Shown here: piece by piece, positions 18,782 to 27,435 of the stretch
Numbering within the stretch: the first letter of the stretch is position 1
Layout of the letters: every line of letters starts with the position of its first letter
Program-made: the position numbers and the translations under genes
Notes under the pieces: model-generated
The model's database searches: none
What the model was told of the DNA's origin: nothing
Seen by the model: only the letters and a program-made list of their open reading frames with translations
Source: Deltaproteobacteria bacterium
GTDB lineage: Bacteria; Myxococcota_A; UBA9160; UBA6930
Assembly (NCBI GenBank): GCA_016875395.1
Contig: VGRF01000017.1
Location: 1-64,000 of the forward strand
Direction of reading: 5' to 3'
DNA: 64,000 bases

Positions 18782-19258
18782 CTACTTCTTGAACTCGGCG
18801 CGGCGGTTCATGCGCCAGGCCGACTCGTCGCTGCCCTGCACGGCCGGCTGCGCCTCGCCGTAGCTGACGGTGTCGATCGTCGCCGACACGCCGCTGTCCG
18901 CGAGGTACTGCTTCACCGCGTTCGCGCGGCGTTCGCCGAGGGCGAGGTTGTACTCGTCGCTGCCGCGCTCGTCGCAGTGGCCTTCGACCACGACGCGGCC
19001 GAGGCTCATGTTCTTGATCGCGGTCGCGTTGCTCGCGAGCGTCGCCTTCTGGTCGTCGCGAATCACCGACTGGTCGTAGTCGAAGTACACCGCGTCGAGG
19101 CCGGCAATCGGCGTCTCCTGGGCGGGCGCTGTGCCGCGATCCTCGGTGAACTCCGTCGGCGCTGCGGTGGCGGTTTCGGTCTTCTTCGCTGCACACGCAC
19201 CGGTGAACGACACCGACACGATCAGGGCTGCGGTCCACAAGAAACTCTGTACGCGCAT
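18782..19258 (-). CDS. pal: Peptidoglycan-associated lipoprotein (Pal/OmpA family)
   Basis: This 158-residue outer-membrane lipoprotein should anchor the membrane to peptidoglycan in the Tol-Pal system. It has a hydrophobic signal sequence ending at Cys (SFTGAC, a non-ideal lipobox with Thr at -3), a short linker and an OmpA C-terminal domain. The diaminopimelate-binding loops are visible as GHCDERGSDEYNLALGERR and the ending MNRRAEF. The ATG at 19258 was chosen because it begins the signal peptide. No tol genes lie within the window, so the gene is detached from the usual tolQRAB-pal cluster. Confidence 0.9.
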   Translation of the reverse strand: MRVQSFLWTAALIVSVSFTGACAAKKTETATAAPTEFTEDRGTAPAQETPIAGLDAVYFDYDQSVIRDDQKATLASNATAIKNMSLGRVVVEGHCDERGSDEYNLALGERRANAVKQYLADSGVSATIDTVSYGEAQPAVQGSDESAWRMNRRAEFKK

Positions 19259-19478
19259 GACTTTTCGGAACTCCTGGTGAACCCGGACGATTCTCGCGGC
19301 GGGTTGGGTTGAGAGGTGCCGCTGCCGGGGATGAATCGGGCGCGGAAGATGAACGCAGACCCGAAGCGCCGCAAGGGTTTTTTCGTGAGGCGGGTCACGA
19401 ATTAGGGGGCGTTGCGGGGCCACCTCAGGCCGAATTGCCTGAGTTGCGCCGGCGTTGCCAGCGCGCGAGGGGCGACCC

Positions 19479-20264
19479 TCAGTGCCCCTCGAACTTGGGC
19501 GGGCGCTTCTCGAGGAATGCGCGGACACCCTCCTTGTAATCCTCGCTGTCGAAGCACTCCTGGATCGACGCGCGGATGGCCTCGCGGTCGCGCTGCCCAG
19601 GGTCGCGGGCGAGCTCGCGGCTGATGCGCTTCACGCTGCGCACGGTGAGGGGTGCGTTCGCGGCGATCTGGGCCGCGATCTCGCGCACCCGCGCTTCCAG
19701 CTCGGCCTTCGGAAAGACCGCGTTCACGAGCCCGAGTCGCAATGCATCTTCCGCGCGATACCTGCGCGCCGTAAAGAAAATCTCGCGCGCGGTGCTGGGG
19801 CCGACGAGCTGCGTCAGCGCCTCGATGCCGCTGGCGTGGTAGCCGAGCCCGAGCCGGGCCGCGGGGATCGCGAAGACCGCGTCGTCGGCGCAGTAGCGGA
19901 GGTCCGCCGCGAGCGCGGTCGCCACGCCGCCGCCCACGCAGAAGCCGTGAATCATGGCGATCACGGGCTTGCTCACCGCCCCGAGCGCCCCGAACGCGCG
20001 CTGCGTGCCGTCCTCGTACACCTGCGCCGCCGCGCCGCCCGTTCGCCGCGACTCGAACTCGGAGATGTCCGCGCCCGAGATGAAGGCCACTTCCCCGCTG
20101 CCGCGCAGCACGATCACGCGCACCGCCGGGTCCGCGTCGAGCTTCACGGCCGCGTCCGCGAGCTCCGCCCACATGTGCGCGGAGACGGCATTGCGCCGCT
20201 CGGGGTGGTCGATCGTGATCCAGGCGAGCGGGGCTTCGAGTTGGCTGAGGATTCTTCCGGGCAT
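19479..20264 (-). CDS. Enoyl-CoA hydratase/isomerase family protein
   Basis: This 261-residue crotonase-fold protein is predicted to act on acyl-CoA esters. The first oxyanion-hole block (FISGADISEFES) and the GFCVGGGVATALAADLRYC block with the second oxyanion-hole glycine are present. The C-terminus (RAFLEKRPPKFEG) is typical of enoyl-CoA hydratases. It stands alone between pal and thiI with no beta-oxidation partner next to it, so the substrate cannot be assigned. Intergenic DNA on both sides is 220-260 bp with nothing recognised. Confidence 0.88.
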   Translation of the reverse strand: MPGRILSQLEAPLAWITIDHPERRNAVSAHMWAELADAAVKLDADPAVRVIVLRGSGEVAFISGADISEFESRRTGGAAAQVYEDGTQRAFGALGAVSKPVIAMIHGFCVGGGVATALAADLRYCADDAVFAIPAARLGLGYHASGIEALTQLVGPSTAREIFFTARRYRAEDALRLGLVNAVFPKAELEARVREIAAQIAANAPLTVRSVKRISRELARDPGQRDREAIRASIQECFDSEDYKEGVRAFLEKRPPKFEGH

Positions 20265-20525
20265 CGTGGCTCCGAAGGGTCGAGGTTCAGCTTCTCTCCT
20301 TGTGTACTTCGCTCGCCTTCACCTCGCTGCGTCGCACGCACGTCGAGCTGTCCAAAGGGAGCCACGAGTCGCGACATCGCTGGAATGAACCTCGCTGTCG
20401 AACGCTCCTCCTGAGCATGTCGGCCGAGGCCGCAAGCGGAGCGCGCAGCAGCGGCCGAGTCTTCGAGGCCGATGCGAAGTCAACGTGGAGAAAGCGCGCC
20501 TCTCCCAACTCCGTAACCTGCACCC

Positions 20526-21986
20526 ATGCAGGTACTCCTACGCCTCTCCGGTGAAGTCTCGACGAAAGCGCGCGAGACGCGGTGGCGTTTTGTGTCGCAG
20601 CTGCTGCGCAACCTGCGCGATGCCCTGCGCAGCGAGGGCATCGCGTACACGCTGGTCCGCAAGCACGACCGCATCTTCGTCGAGCTCGCCGATGCGCGCG
20701 GCGCGGAGGTGCTGGCGCGCTTGTTCGGCGTGCAGTCGGTGTCGGTCGCGATTCGCGGGCCGGGAAAATCGCTCGAAGAGATCGTCGCGCGGGGCGAGCA
20801 GGTGTTCGCCGAGAAGGTCCGTAACAAGCGCTTCGCCGTGCGCGCGCGGCTGGTCGGCAAACCGAAAGATCTCGGCTTCAGCTCGCGCGACCTGCTGATC
20901 CAGCTCGGTGCGAAGCTCGGCGCGCACGCGTTGCGCGTCGACCTCGACACGCCCGAGGTCACCGCGTCGGTCGAAGTACACGAGGGCCATGCGTACTTCT
21001 TCAGCGAGTCGTTCGGCGGCGAGGGCGGCCTCCCGCTCGGGACGGAGGGGCGCGCGCTCGCGCTCGTGTCCGGCGGCTTCGACTCCGCCGTCGCCGCGTG
21101 GCAGATGATGCGCCGCGGCCTCGCGCTCGAGCTCGCGTTCTTCAACCTCGGCGGCCGCTCGCACCGCGCAGGCACGCAGCGCGTGATGCACGCGCTCGCG
21201 ACGCGCTGGGCCTACGGCACGCACCCGCGCCTGCACTGCGTCGACTTCGACGCCGTCTCGCGCGATCTGCAGGAGAAGACCGAGCCGCGCTATTGGCAGG
21301 TGATCCTGAAGCGCTTGATGCTGCGCGCCGCGGACGCGCTCGCGCGCGAGCTCGCGTGCCCGGCACTCGTTACGGGCGAAGCGTTGGGTCAGGTCTCGTC
21401 GCAGACGCTGGTGAACCTCGCGACGATCAGCGCGGCGACGCAGCTGCCGATCCTGCGCCCGCTCGTCGGCGCGAACAAGGACGAGATCATCGACCTCGCG
21501 CACCGCATCGGCACCGGCCCGATCTCCGCGACGGTCGCCGAGTACTGCGCGCTCGTGCCGCGCCGCCCCGCGACCGCCGCGACTCTCGCGGCGGTGGAGG
21601 CCGAGGAGGCGAAGCTCGATGCGACGCTGCTCGCGCGGGCAGTCGCGACTCGCGAGATCGTCGACGTGCGCGACGCGGATCCCGAAGCGAGCGCGCTGCC
21701 CGAGCTGGCGGTCGAGGCGATCCCGCCGGGCGCGGTCGTGATCGACCTGCGCTCGCGCGACGAGTTCAAGCAGTGGAGTCTCGCGGGCTCCGTGCAGCTC
21801 GACTTCGCGCGCGCGCTCGAAGCGCTGCACGCCTTCTCGGGCGAGCAGCGCTACGTCGCGGTGTGCGCGTTCGGCCTCAAGAGCGCGCACCTCGCCGAGC
21901 TGATGCGCAAGCAGGGCCTCGACGCGTACCACTTCCGCGGCGGCACCGCCGCGCTGAAGAACTGGGCGGAGCGGGCCACTCCTTAG
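20526..21986 (+). CDS. thiI: tRNA 4-thiouridine sulfurtransferase ThiI with rhodanese domain
   Basis: This cytoplasmic enzyme uses persulfide sulfur to make 4-thiouridine at tRNA position 8 and, in many bacteria, supplies sulfur for thiamine. The 486-residue product has an N-terminal ferredoxin-like/THUMP region, the PP-loop SGGFDS at 182-187, Cys341 in EYCALVP and a C-terminal rhodanese domain with the persulfide Cys447 (VAVCAFG). Both cysteines of the E. coli mechanism are thus kept. The gene converges with the next one, and the two stop codons overlap by 3 bp. Confidence 0.95.
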   Translation: MQVLLRLSGEVSTKARETRWRFVSQLLRNLRDALRSEGIAYTLVRKHDRIFVELADARGAEVLARLFGVQSVSVAIRGPGKSLEEIVARGEQVFAEKVRNKRFAVRARLVGKPKDLGFSSRDLLIQLGAKLGAHALRVDLDTPEVTASVEVHEGHAYFFSESFGGEGGLPLGTEGRALALVSGGFDSAVAAWQMMRRGLALELAFFNLGGRSHRAGTQRVMHALATRWAYGTHPRLHCVDFDAVSRDLQEKTEPRYWQVILKRLMLRAADALARELACPALVTGEALGQVSSQTLVNLATISAATQLPILRPLVGANKDEIIDLAHRIGTGPISATVAEYCALVPRRPATAATLAAVEAEEAKLDATLLARAVATREIVDVRDADPEASALPELAVEAIPPGAVVIDLRSRDEFKQWSLAGSVQLDFARALEALHAFSGEQRYVAVCAFGLKSAHLAELMRKQGLDAYHFRGGTAALKNWAERATP

Positions 21987-22363
21987 GCGCCGCCGTTGTT
22001 CGCTCCCGCCGAGAACACCTCGCCGCGCGCGCGCAGTGTGACGCGGCAGCTGATCGCGAGCAGCGGGCGGCGCGGGCTGCCACCGCGCGACTCGCTCGGT
22101 GCGAACGCGGCGTCGAGCTGCGCAAGCTCGGGGCGCGCGTTCGCGGTGCGCTTCGCGACTTCGCGCGCGAGCTCGCCCGCGATGAAGAGCGGCGGCAGCG
22201 GCTCGTCGTCGCACCACGTCTCGCCCGTGAGCAAGTCGATGCGCAGCGCGCCCTCGCCGAGAGCGAGGAGCGCGTCGTAGTCCTCGCGCAGCTTCCAGCC
22301 GAGGAAGCTGCGCGCCAGGTCGTGCGCGAGTTCTTGGAGCGCGGCGGGCGCGGGCATCGCCAC
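21983..22363 (-). CDS. Hypothetical protein, 126 aa
   Basis: The family is not recognised. The product begins with an amphipathic helix (ALQELAHDLARSFLGWKLREDY), followed by an acidic stretch (TGETWCDDEPLPPLFIAGELA) and a short serine/glycine-rich tail. There is no signal peptide or membrane segment. It follows the spermidine-synthase-like gene on the same strand with a 26-bp gap and ends in a 3-bp overlap with the converging thiI. Codon use is like its neighbours, so it is probably a real gene. Confidence 0.6.
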   Translation of the reverse strand: MAMPAPAALQELAHDLARSFLGWKLREDYDALLALGEGALRIDLLTGETWCDDEPLPPLFIAGELAREVAKRTANARPELAQLDAAFAPSESRGGSPRRPLLAISCRVTLRARGEVFSAGANNGGA

Positions 22364-22389
22364 TTCATCGGTCGGCGCAGCGCCACTTG

Positions 22390-23064
22390 TTACGCCCGCG
22401 CGAAGTAGAGCCAGTTTTCTTCGCTACGGGCGTCGACGCCATTTGCGAACGCGATGCGCTCGACCTGCACATCGGCGAACACCGCGCGCAGCTCCGCCTC
22501 GAAGCGTGGGCTCGCGGCGAACGACCACACGCCGAGCACGCCGCCGGGCGCGAGCCAGCGCTTTGCGACGGCGAGGTTCTCCGCGGCGTAGAACGAGTCG
22601 CTGCTCGGGCCGAGGCGCTCTTCGGGCGAGTGATCCACGTCGACGAGGATCAGGTCGTAGTGACTCGTCGGCTCGGCGAGCAGCAGCGCGTAGGCGTCTC
22701 CGCGCTCGGCGGAGAAGCGCGCGTCGGCGCGCAGCTCGCAGGCGAGGGGCACGAGGCCGCGCGAGTGCCAGTCGAGCACCGGCGCGAGCAGCTCGACCAC
22801 GCGCACGCTCGCAACGCGCGGCGACGCGAGCAGCTCGTGCGCAGTGGCGCCGAGCCCGAGGCCGCCGACGAGCGTGCGCAGCGCGGGGCCGCCGTGCAGC
22901 GCGACCGCGCGCGAGGCGAGCGCGCGCTCGGAGGCGGTAGTCGCGCTGCTCATCAGGAACTCGTGGTCGAGCGAGAGCTCGACCGCGCCTGCGCGATCGC
23001 GCAGCCAGATCAGCCCGATTTCGGTCTCTTCCGCCGCGAGCACCTCGAAGTCGAGGCTGCTCAC
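22390..23064 (-). CDS. Spermidine-synthase-like SAM-dependent methyltransferase fold protein
   Basis: This protein of about 224 residues has the Rossmann nucleotide site VGGLGLGATAHELL, the acidic VVELLAPVLDWH strand and the later LILVDVDHSPEERL block, as in spermidine-synthase-type and small-molecule methyltransferases. The GTG at 23064 overlaps the stop of the upstream gene by 4 bp (GTGA) and was chosen because the residues before it are low-complexity. There is no polyamine gene nearby, so the name describes the fold and not the substrate. Confidence 0.75.
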   Translation of the reverse strand: MSSLDFEVLAAEETEIGLIWLRDRAGAVELSLDHEFLMSSATTASERALASRAVALHGGPALRTLVGGLGLGATAHELLASPRVASVRVVELLAPVLDWHSRGLVPLACELRADARFSAERGDAYALLLAEPTSHYDLILVDVDHSPEERLGPSSDSFYAAENLAVAKRWLAPGGVLGVWSFAASPRFEAELRAVFADVQVERIAFANGVDARSEENWLYFARA

Positions 23065-23621
23065 GAGCGCAGCGTTTCGGCGCGCAGCGCGGGCAGGCCG
23101 TCGAGGCTCCGCGTGTTGTTCGCGAGCTGGTACTCGCGCAGGCCGTCCGCGCCCTTGCGATCGACCCACGCGTCCAGCTGCTTGCGGTCGGCCTCGAAGC
23201 GCATCAGCGGAACGCCGTAGCCGCACGAGTCGGCGATGCGAGAGAGCGCGATGCGAATCACGGCGCGCACGCCCTCGCGCGGCGGGAACTTCGCCGCGAG
23301 CCCTGCGAAGTCGGCGTCACCCGGCTCGACCACGCCCGCGCGACCTTGCAGGCGCGCGATGCGCGGCGGGCCCTCGAACGCGCAGAGCATCAGCGTGATG
23401 CGCCCGTTCTCGCGTGCGTGCGCGATCGTCTCGGCGCCGCTGCCCACGAAATCCAGGTACGCGACTTCGCGCGGGCCGAGGATCGCGAGCGAATCGAGGC
23501 CCTTCGGCGAGAGGTTCACGTGGCCACTCGCGGCGAGCGGCGCGCTCGCCACGAAGAACATCTTCTGCGCGCGGATCCATTCCGCGAGCGCGTCGTCGAT
23601 CCCATCGAACTTCTTCGCCAT
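23061..23621 (-). CDS. Pyridoxamine 5'-phosphate oxidase family protein
   Basis: This 186-residue flavin-binding split-barrel protein shows the family blocks VNLSPKGLDSLAILGP, YLDFVGSGAET and NGRITLMLCAFEGPPRI. Members bind FMN, F420 or haem and are usually reductases or oxidases of unknown substrate; they are not PdxH. The ATG at 23621 opens MAKKFDGIDDALAEWI. It is translationally coupled to the downstream spermidine-synthase-like gene by a GTGA overlap. Confidence 0.85.
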   Translation of the reverse strand: MAKKFDGIDDALAEWIRAQKMFFVASAPLAASGHVNLSPKGLDSLAILGPREVAYLDFVGSGAETIAHARENGRITLMLCAFEGPPRIARLQGRAGVVEPGDADFAGLAAKFPPREGVRAVIRIALSRIADSCGYGVPLMRFEADRKQLDAWVDRKGADGLREYQLANNTRSLDGLPALRAETLRS

Positions 23622-23710
23622 GCGCACCTCGCTTCGGAGGCGCGAGCGTAGGCGATGGCGGGAGCGCCGATCGTGCCGGGCCCAGAGCCGCGGGACTCCC
23701 CGCCTCTGCG

Positions 23711-24382
23711 CTACGGCGTCTCGGGCGCGGCCTCGCGCTGCGCGCGGCGCTCGCGCATGCGCTCGGCGGCACTGCGCAGGTCGCGCAGCAGCTTGTCGCG
23801 CTGCTCGGGGCTGTGCGCGCCGAATTTCTCGTCGACCAGCGCGCGCTGCTCGGAGTCGCTGAGCGCGCCGAACTTCTCGAGCCGCGTGCGCATGCGACCG
23901 CGCTCGCGCGGCGACATCTCGCGCCACTCCTGCGCCTGCCGGAAGAAGGCGCGGCGTTCTTGCGGCGACATCTCGCGCAGGCGCTGCCGCATCTCGGGAT
24001 TCCGCAGCGCCTCCGGCAACTCACGCGGGCGGCGGCGCAGCGCATCGACCTGTTCGCGGCGCTCGTGCTCCGAGTTGCGCTCGAAGTCGCGGAAGAAATC
24101 CAGGCGCTCGCTCGGAGGCATGCGGCGCAGCTTGCGCAGCACCACGCGCCGCTCGGCGTGGCTCAGCTCGCGGAGTGAACGATCGAGGCGCGGCGGAAGC
24201 TCGCGGCCGTCTCGGAGCGGGCGAATCACGCGGCCCGCTCGGGGCTCCGCCGCATTCCCGCGCACGTCGCCGCGCGGTCCCGCAGCGGCATCGCCTTCCT
24301 GCGCGCGCAGCGGCTCCGAGAGCGCACCGAGCATCAACGCGCCGGCGAGCGCGATGCGTGCGATGGAGACGAGCCCGCGCAT
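23711..24382 (-). CDS. DUF3106 domain protein, secreted
   Basis: This 223-residue protein has an N-terminal signal-like segment (IARIALAGALMLGALSEPLRAQ) and a body of repeated Arg/Glu-rich helices such as MSPQERRAFFRQAQEWREMSPRERGRM. The recurring LSxxERxxLxxR pattern is that of DUF3106. It probably lies in the periplasm as a helical bundle. Its start overlaps the anti-sigma stop by one base (TGATG), so it is the third gene of a sigma/anti-sigma operon. DUF3106 genes often follow RpoE-like modules, which suggests an envelope-stress role. That role is inferred. Confidence 0.85.
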   Translation of the reverse strand: MRGLVSIARIALAGALMLGALSEPLRAQEGDAAAGPRGDVRGNAAEPRAGRVIRPLRDGRELPPRLDRSLRELSHAERRVVLRKLRRMPPSERLDFFRDFERNSEHERREQVDALRRRPRELPEALRNPEMRQRLREMSPQERRAFFRQAQEWREMSPRERGRMRTRLEKFGALSDSEQRALVDEKFGAHSPEQRDKLLRDLRSAAERMRERRAQREAAPETP

Positions 24383-25203
24383 CAGGACGCCCCCGCCTCG
24401 AGCGCGTCGAGCGCACCCAGCACGTCGAGTACGCCTACCACGCCTGCATCTTCGAGCGCGAGCGACGCAAGCGCGGCGTGCTCGTCCTCGTTCATCTCGA
24501 CGAGCAGCGTGAGCGGGCCGCCCTCGATCTCGATTTCTTCGACGGGCTCTGCAGCGATCTCCGTCTCGGCGAATTCGGCCTCGAGATCGATTTCACTCGG
24601 GTCTGACTGCTCGCCGAGTGCGTCGGCTGCGATCGACTCGGGTGCGCTCGGTGCAGGCGTCGCGGACGCGATCTTCTGGGTGGGCGGCGCGCTCACCGGC
24701 TCGCTTTCCTCCGTCGGCGCCGCCTCCGGTGTCGTCTCCTTGGCGATCTCGGCAGGCGCTGCGGTGTCCTCGGCTGGCGTGCTCGGCTCGCTCGCGCGCG
24801 GAGGCGTCGCATCCGCGACTTGCGGCGAATCGCTGCGCTGCTCGAGGCCCGCGTCGGGAAGCCCGATCACGACTGCGAGCGCCGCCGCAGCCGCTGCGGC
24901 GAAGCCCGCGCCCCAGGCGCGCAGGGAGATGCGCGGGCGCCGCGGCGCGCCGCCGCGGAGAGCGCTGAGCTGCGGGCGAGCGTGCGCGTCGGCGTCGAGC
25001 TTGGCTTGCAGCCGCGCGCGCAGGTCGGCCGGAACCGGCCGAGCCGGAATCGCGCGCAGCGCCGCGTCCACGCGCGCAAGCTCCTCGAGCCGCGCCGCGA
25101 GCGCTGGGTCGCGCGCGATCTCGTCGCGCAGCGCGCGCTCTTCGGCTGCGCTGAGCGCGCCATCGAGCAGCGCGCAGAGTTGTTCGTCGCGAGCGGTCGT
25201 CAT
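24382..25203 (-). CDS. Anti-sigma factor (RseA-like), membrane-anchored
   Basis: This 273-residue protein starts with a cytoplasmic anti-sigma-type helical domain (LCALLDGALSAAEERALRDE). A single hydrophobic segment (WGAGFAAAAAAALAVVIGLP) follows near residues 96-116, then a long Pro/Glu/Ala-rich outer region. It should hold the upstream ECF sigma factor inactive at the membrane. There is no HxxxCxxC zinc motif. Its start overlaps the sigma stop by 4 bp (ATGA). The low-complexity outer part suggests proteolytic control, but no site can be defined. Confidence 0.8.
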   Translation of the reverse strand: MTTARDEQLCALLDGALSAAEERALRDEIARDPALAARLEELARVDAALRAIPARPVPADLRARLQAKLDADAHARPQLSALRGGAPRRPRISLRAWGAGFAAAAAAALAVVIGLPDAGLEQRSDSPQVADATPPRASEPSTPAEDTAAPAEIAKETTPEAAPTEESEPVSAPPTQKIASATPAPSAPESIAADALGEQSDPSEIDLEAEFAETEIAAEPVEEIEIEGGPLTLLVEMNEDEHAALASLALEDAGVVGVLDVLGALDALEAGAS

Positions 25204-25841
25204 CGGGTCACCCCGCGTAGAGCCACAGGCTTCGGCGCCTCGGTCAGCTTCTCACGCGCGCTCGCCAGCTGCTCTGCGAGCGCGACGCGCGCGCGATGCA
25301 CGAGCGCCTTCACCGAGGACTCGCTCGTTTCGAGCGCCTGCGCGACTTCGGCGTAGGGCAGCCCCTCGACCGCCGCGAGCCACAGCGCCGCGCGCTGCCG
25401 CTCGGGCAGCTTCTGCAGCGCGGCCTCGACCTCGCTGCCTTCGCGGCGCGCGTTCACGATCTCGTCCACGGGCGATTCCTCCGCGGCCAGCTCGAGCGGC
25501 GCCCCCTCGCGCTCGGCGTCGGTGCTGTCGTGGGGCGCGCGGCGGAAGGGACGCCGCAGCTCGTTGCGCGCCACGTTCGAGGCGATCGTGTAGAGCCAGG
25601 TCGAGAACTTCGCGTCGGGCTCGTAGCGCGAGCGCGCGCGATGGACGCGCAGGAAGGTCTCCTGCACCAGCTCCTCTGCGACCGCCGTGTCTCTCACCAT
25701 GCGCTCCAGGAAGCGGAGGAGCTTGCCGGCCCAGCGCTCGAACAAGGCCTCGAAGGCCGCGTCGTTGCCGCCGCGGAACGCGAGCATGAGCCGCACGTCC
25801 TCGTCGTGCACTGCGTCGCGTCCTCCGCCCACAGCCTGCAA
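25200..25841 (-). CDS. ECF-family RNA polymerase sigma factor
   Basis: This 213-residue sigma-70 relative has region 2 (AFEALFERWAGKLLRFLERM, then ELVQETFLRVH and FSTWLYTIASNVA) and region 4 (LPERQRAALWLAAVEGLPY, then SSVKALVHRARVALAEQL), with no region 1 or 3. It should direct transcription of a small regulon, probably including its own operon with the anti-sigma and DUF3106 genes. A variable acidic linker (about 110-140) joins the two domains. No autoregulatory promoter was identified with confidence in the 163 bp upstream. Confidence 0.93.
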   Translation of the reverse strand: MQAVGGGRDAVHDEDVRLMLAFRGGNDAAFEALFERWAGKLLRFLERMVRDTAVAEELVQETFLRVHRARSRYEPDAKFSTWLYTIASNVARNELRRPFRRAPHDSTDAEREGAPLELAAEESPVDEIVNARREGSEVEAALQKLPERQRAALWLAAVEGLPYAEVAQALETSESSVKALVHRARVALAEQLASAREKLTEAPKPVALRGVTR

Positions 25842-26004
25842 CCCCGCGAATGCGGAGTGGTTTCGGCCGTGCCCGGAGAGCTAGCGGGCGCCCGGAAACA
25901 GTCGAGGTGACGCGGAAGAGGAGCGACGACGTGCCGCCTCGCTGCGCACGCGGTTCGGGCCTGGCACGAAGCGGCGCGGATCCGTGCCACGCCTCAAGCC
26001 GCGC

Positions 26005-26823
26005 TCAGGCGCCTCTCGCGTTCAGGAACTCCAGCACCGCGCGATTGAACGCGGCGGTCTCCTCGATGTTCACGCAGTGGCCCGCGCCCGGAATCGTCAC
26101 CGACTTCGCGCTGCGGATCTTCGCGCTCATCACGTCGGCGGCGCGCAGGTAGGCCTTGTCGAGCTCGCCCACGAGCACGAGCGCGGGCGCCGCGATCTCG
26201 CCGAGGCGGTCGATCGTGGCGGGCGCCGGGCCCGAGACGTTGCGGCCGAACGCGGCGACGCCGCGCGCCGACTGCGCCTCGATCTCGCGGCCCGCGCGCT
26301 GCGCCGCGGGCAGCTCGGGCCTGAGCCCGATGCAGAGCGGCTGCGCCGGACCGCTCGCGTAGCCCGCGAAGCCATGCTTCTCGAGCCGCACCGCGATGCG
26401 CTCGATCTGCGCGAGCCAGCCCGCCTGCGCCTCGGGGTTCTTGAAGCCGGGGCCGGTCGCGATCAGCACCAGCGCCGAAACGCGCTCCGGGTTCGCGAGC
26501 GCGAAGTGCTGCGAGGCGAGGCCGCCGAACGAGAGGCCCGCGCAGATCGCGCGCCGGCCCGGCGCCGCCCAGTCGAGCACGCGGCCGAGATCGGAGACGA
26601 CGTGCGCGATCGAGTACGCGCTGGCTGCCTCCGGCGCCTGCGAACGCCCGTGCCCGCGGTAATCCCACAGCACGACGCGATACCCCGCCGCGACGAACGG
26701 CTCTACCTGCTCGCGGAAGTTCTCGTGCGTCTGCACGTAGCCGGGCGAGAAGATGATCGGCTCGCCGGCGCCGTGCGCCTCGGCGTAGAGCTGGGTGCCG
26801 TCAGCGGCGGCGACAAAGGACAT
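26005..26823 (-). CDS. Alpha/beta hydrolase
   Basis: This 272-residue hydrolase has the oxyanion-loop region SPGYVQTHENF, the nucleophile elbow GLSFGG with Ser, the acid in GELDKAYL and the base in GAGHCVN. The strand pattern (VVLWDYRGHGRS) is typical of the epoxide hydrolase/3-oxoadipate enol-lactonase branch. The substrate is unknown. A palindromic repeat element (26873-26930) lies directly upstream of its start, so its promoter must lie in or beyond that element. Confidence 0.88.
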   Translation of the reverse strand: MSFVAAADGTQLYAEAHGAGEPIIFSPGYVQTHENFREQVEPFVAAGYRVVLWDYRGHGRSQAPEAASAYSIAHVVSDLGRVLDWAAPGRRAICAGLSFGGLASQHFALANPERVSALVLIATGPGFKNPEAQAGWLAQIERIAVRLEKHGFAGYASGPAQPLCIGLRPELPAAQRAGREIEAQSARGVAAFGRNVSGPAPATIDRLGEIAAPALVLVGELDKAYLRAADVMSAKIRSAKSVTIPGAGHCVNIEETAAFNRAVLEFLNARGA

Positions 26824-26872
26824 TGCGGCGAGCTCCTCGGGATACGGGGCGGGGATGTGTACACCGCGATGC

Positions 26873-26930
26873 GGGGACGTTCCGCAAGTAAAGAAAGCGC
26901 GGCTCCTTTACTTACTTGCGGAACGTCCCC
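26873..26930. repeat. GGGGACGTTCCGCAAG palindromic element, copy 1
   Basis: A 58-bp inverted repeat has outer arms GGGGACGTTCCGCAAGTAA (26873-26891) matched by its perfect reverse complement ending at 26930, around a short loop. A second copy with the same 16-base outer arm lies at 43484-43557. It sits between two minus-strand genes. The structure resembles REP-type or small non-autonomous palindromic elements; no transposase is present in the window. Confidence 0.85.
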
Positions 26931-26950
26931 GGTGCCCCGTTCCCGCGCGC

Positions 26951-27373
26951 TTACGCCTTCTCGATGCGCGCACGCAGCGCGCGCGCCATCGAGTCGAGCT
27001 GCTGCTCGAGCGGCAGCTTGATCGTGAACTCGGGGACGAAGCCCTTGGTCGCGCCGTCCATCTCGAAGCGCACGCGCGTGCGCGCACCGCGCTCCTCGAA
27101 GGTGATCTTGCCCTCGAGCTTCTTCCACACGTTGCCGTCGCAGACTTTCTCGAAGCGGACGTTGCCGTCGGCGCCGAACGTGAAGTGGAACGTCGCGTCG
27201 CTGTCGCGGCCGAGCGCGCGGAACTTCGAGTGCGTGGTGAGCTTGTTGGCGTCGCGCTTCACGACCTCGGTCTTCGCGCCGTCGAACAAGCTCAGGATCG
27301 TGCGCTCGTCGGCGAGCACGGCCGCCGCGTCGCTGCGCGCGCGCGCTACCTCGAACTCCTTGGTGAGTCGCAT
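26951..27373 (-). CDS. SRPBCC/START-like domain protein
   Basis: This protein of about 140 residues has the pattern of SRPBCC (polyketide cyclase/CoxG-like) proteins: an opening MRLTKEFEVARARSDAAAVL, a mid-protein strand-rich half (RFEKVCDGNVWKKLEGKITF) and a long C-terminal helix (LEQQLDSMARALRARIEKA). The fold makes a hydrophobic pocket for lipids or other small ligands. The inner ATG was chosen since it starts the first strand. The ligand is unknown. Confidence 0.65.
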   Translation of the reverse strand: MRLTKEFEVARARSDAAAVLADERTILSLFDGAKTEVVKRDANKLTTHSKFRALGRDSDATFHFTFGADGNVRFEKVCDGNVWKKLEGKITFEERGARTRVRFEMDGATKGFVPEFTIKLPLEQQLDSMARALRARIEKA

Positions 27374-27435
27374 GGGGGTGCCTCCGCCGCGCATTCTGTC
27401 ACGCGCGCGGCGTGCCGCGAAAGCGCGCTCCTCCG

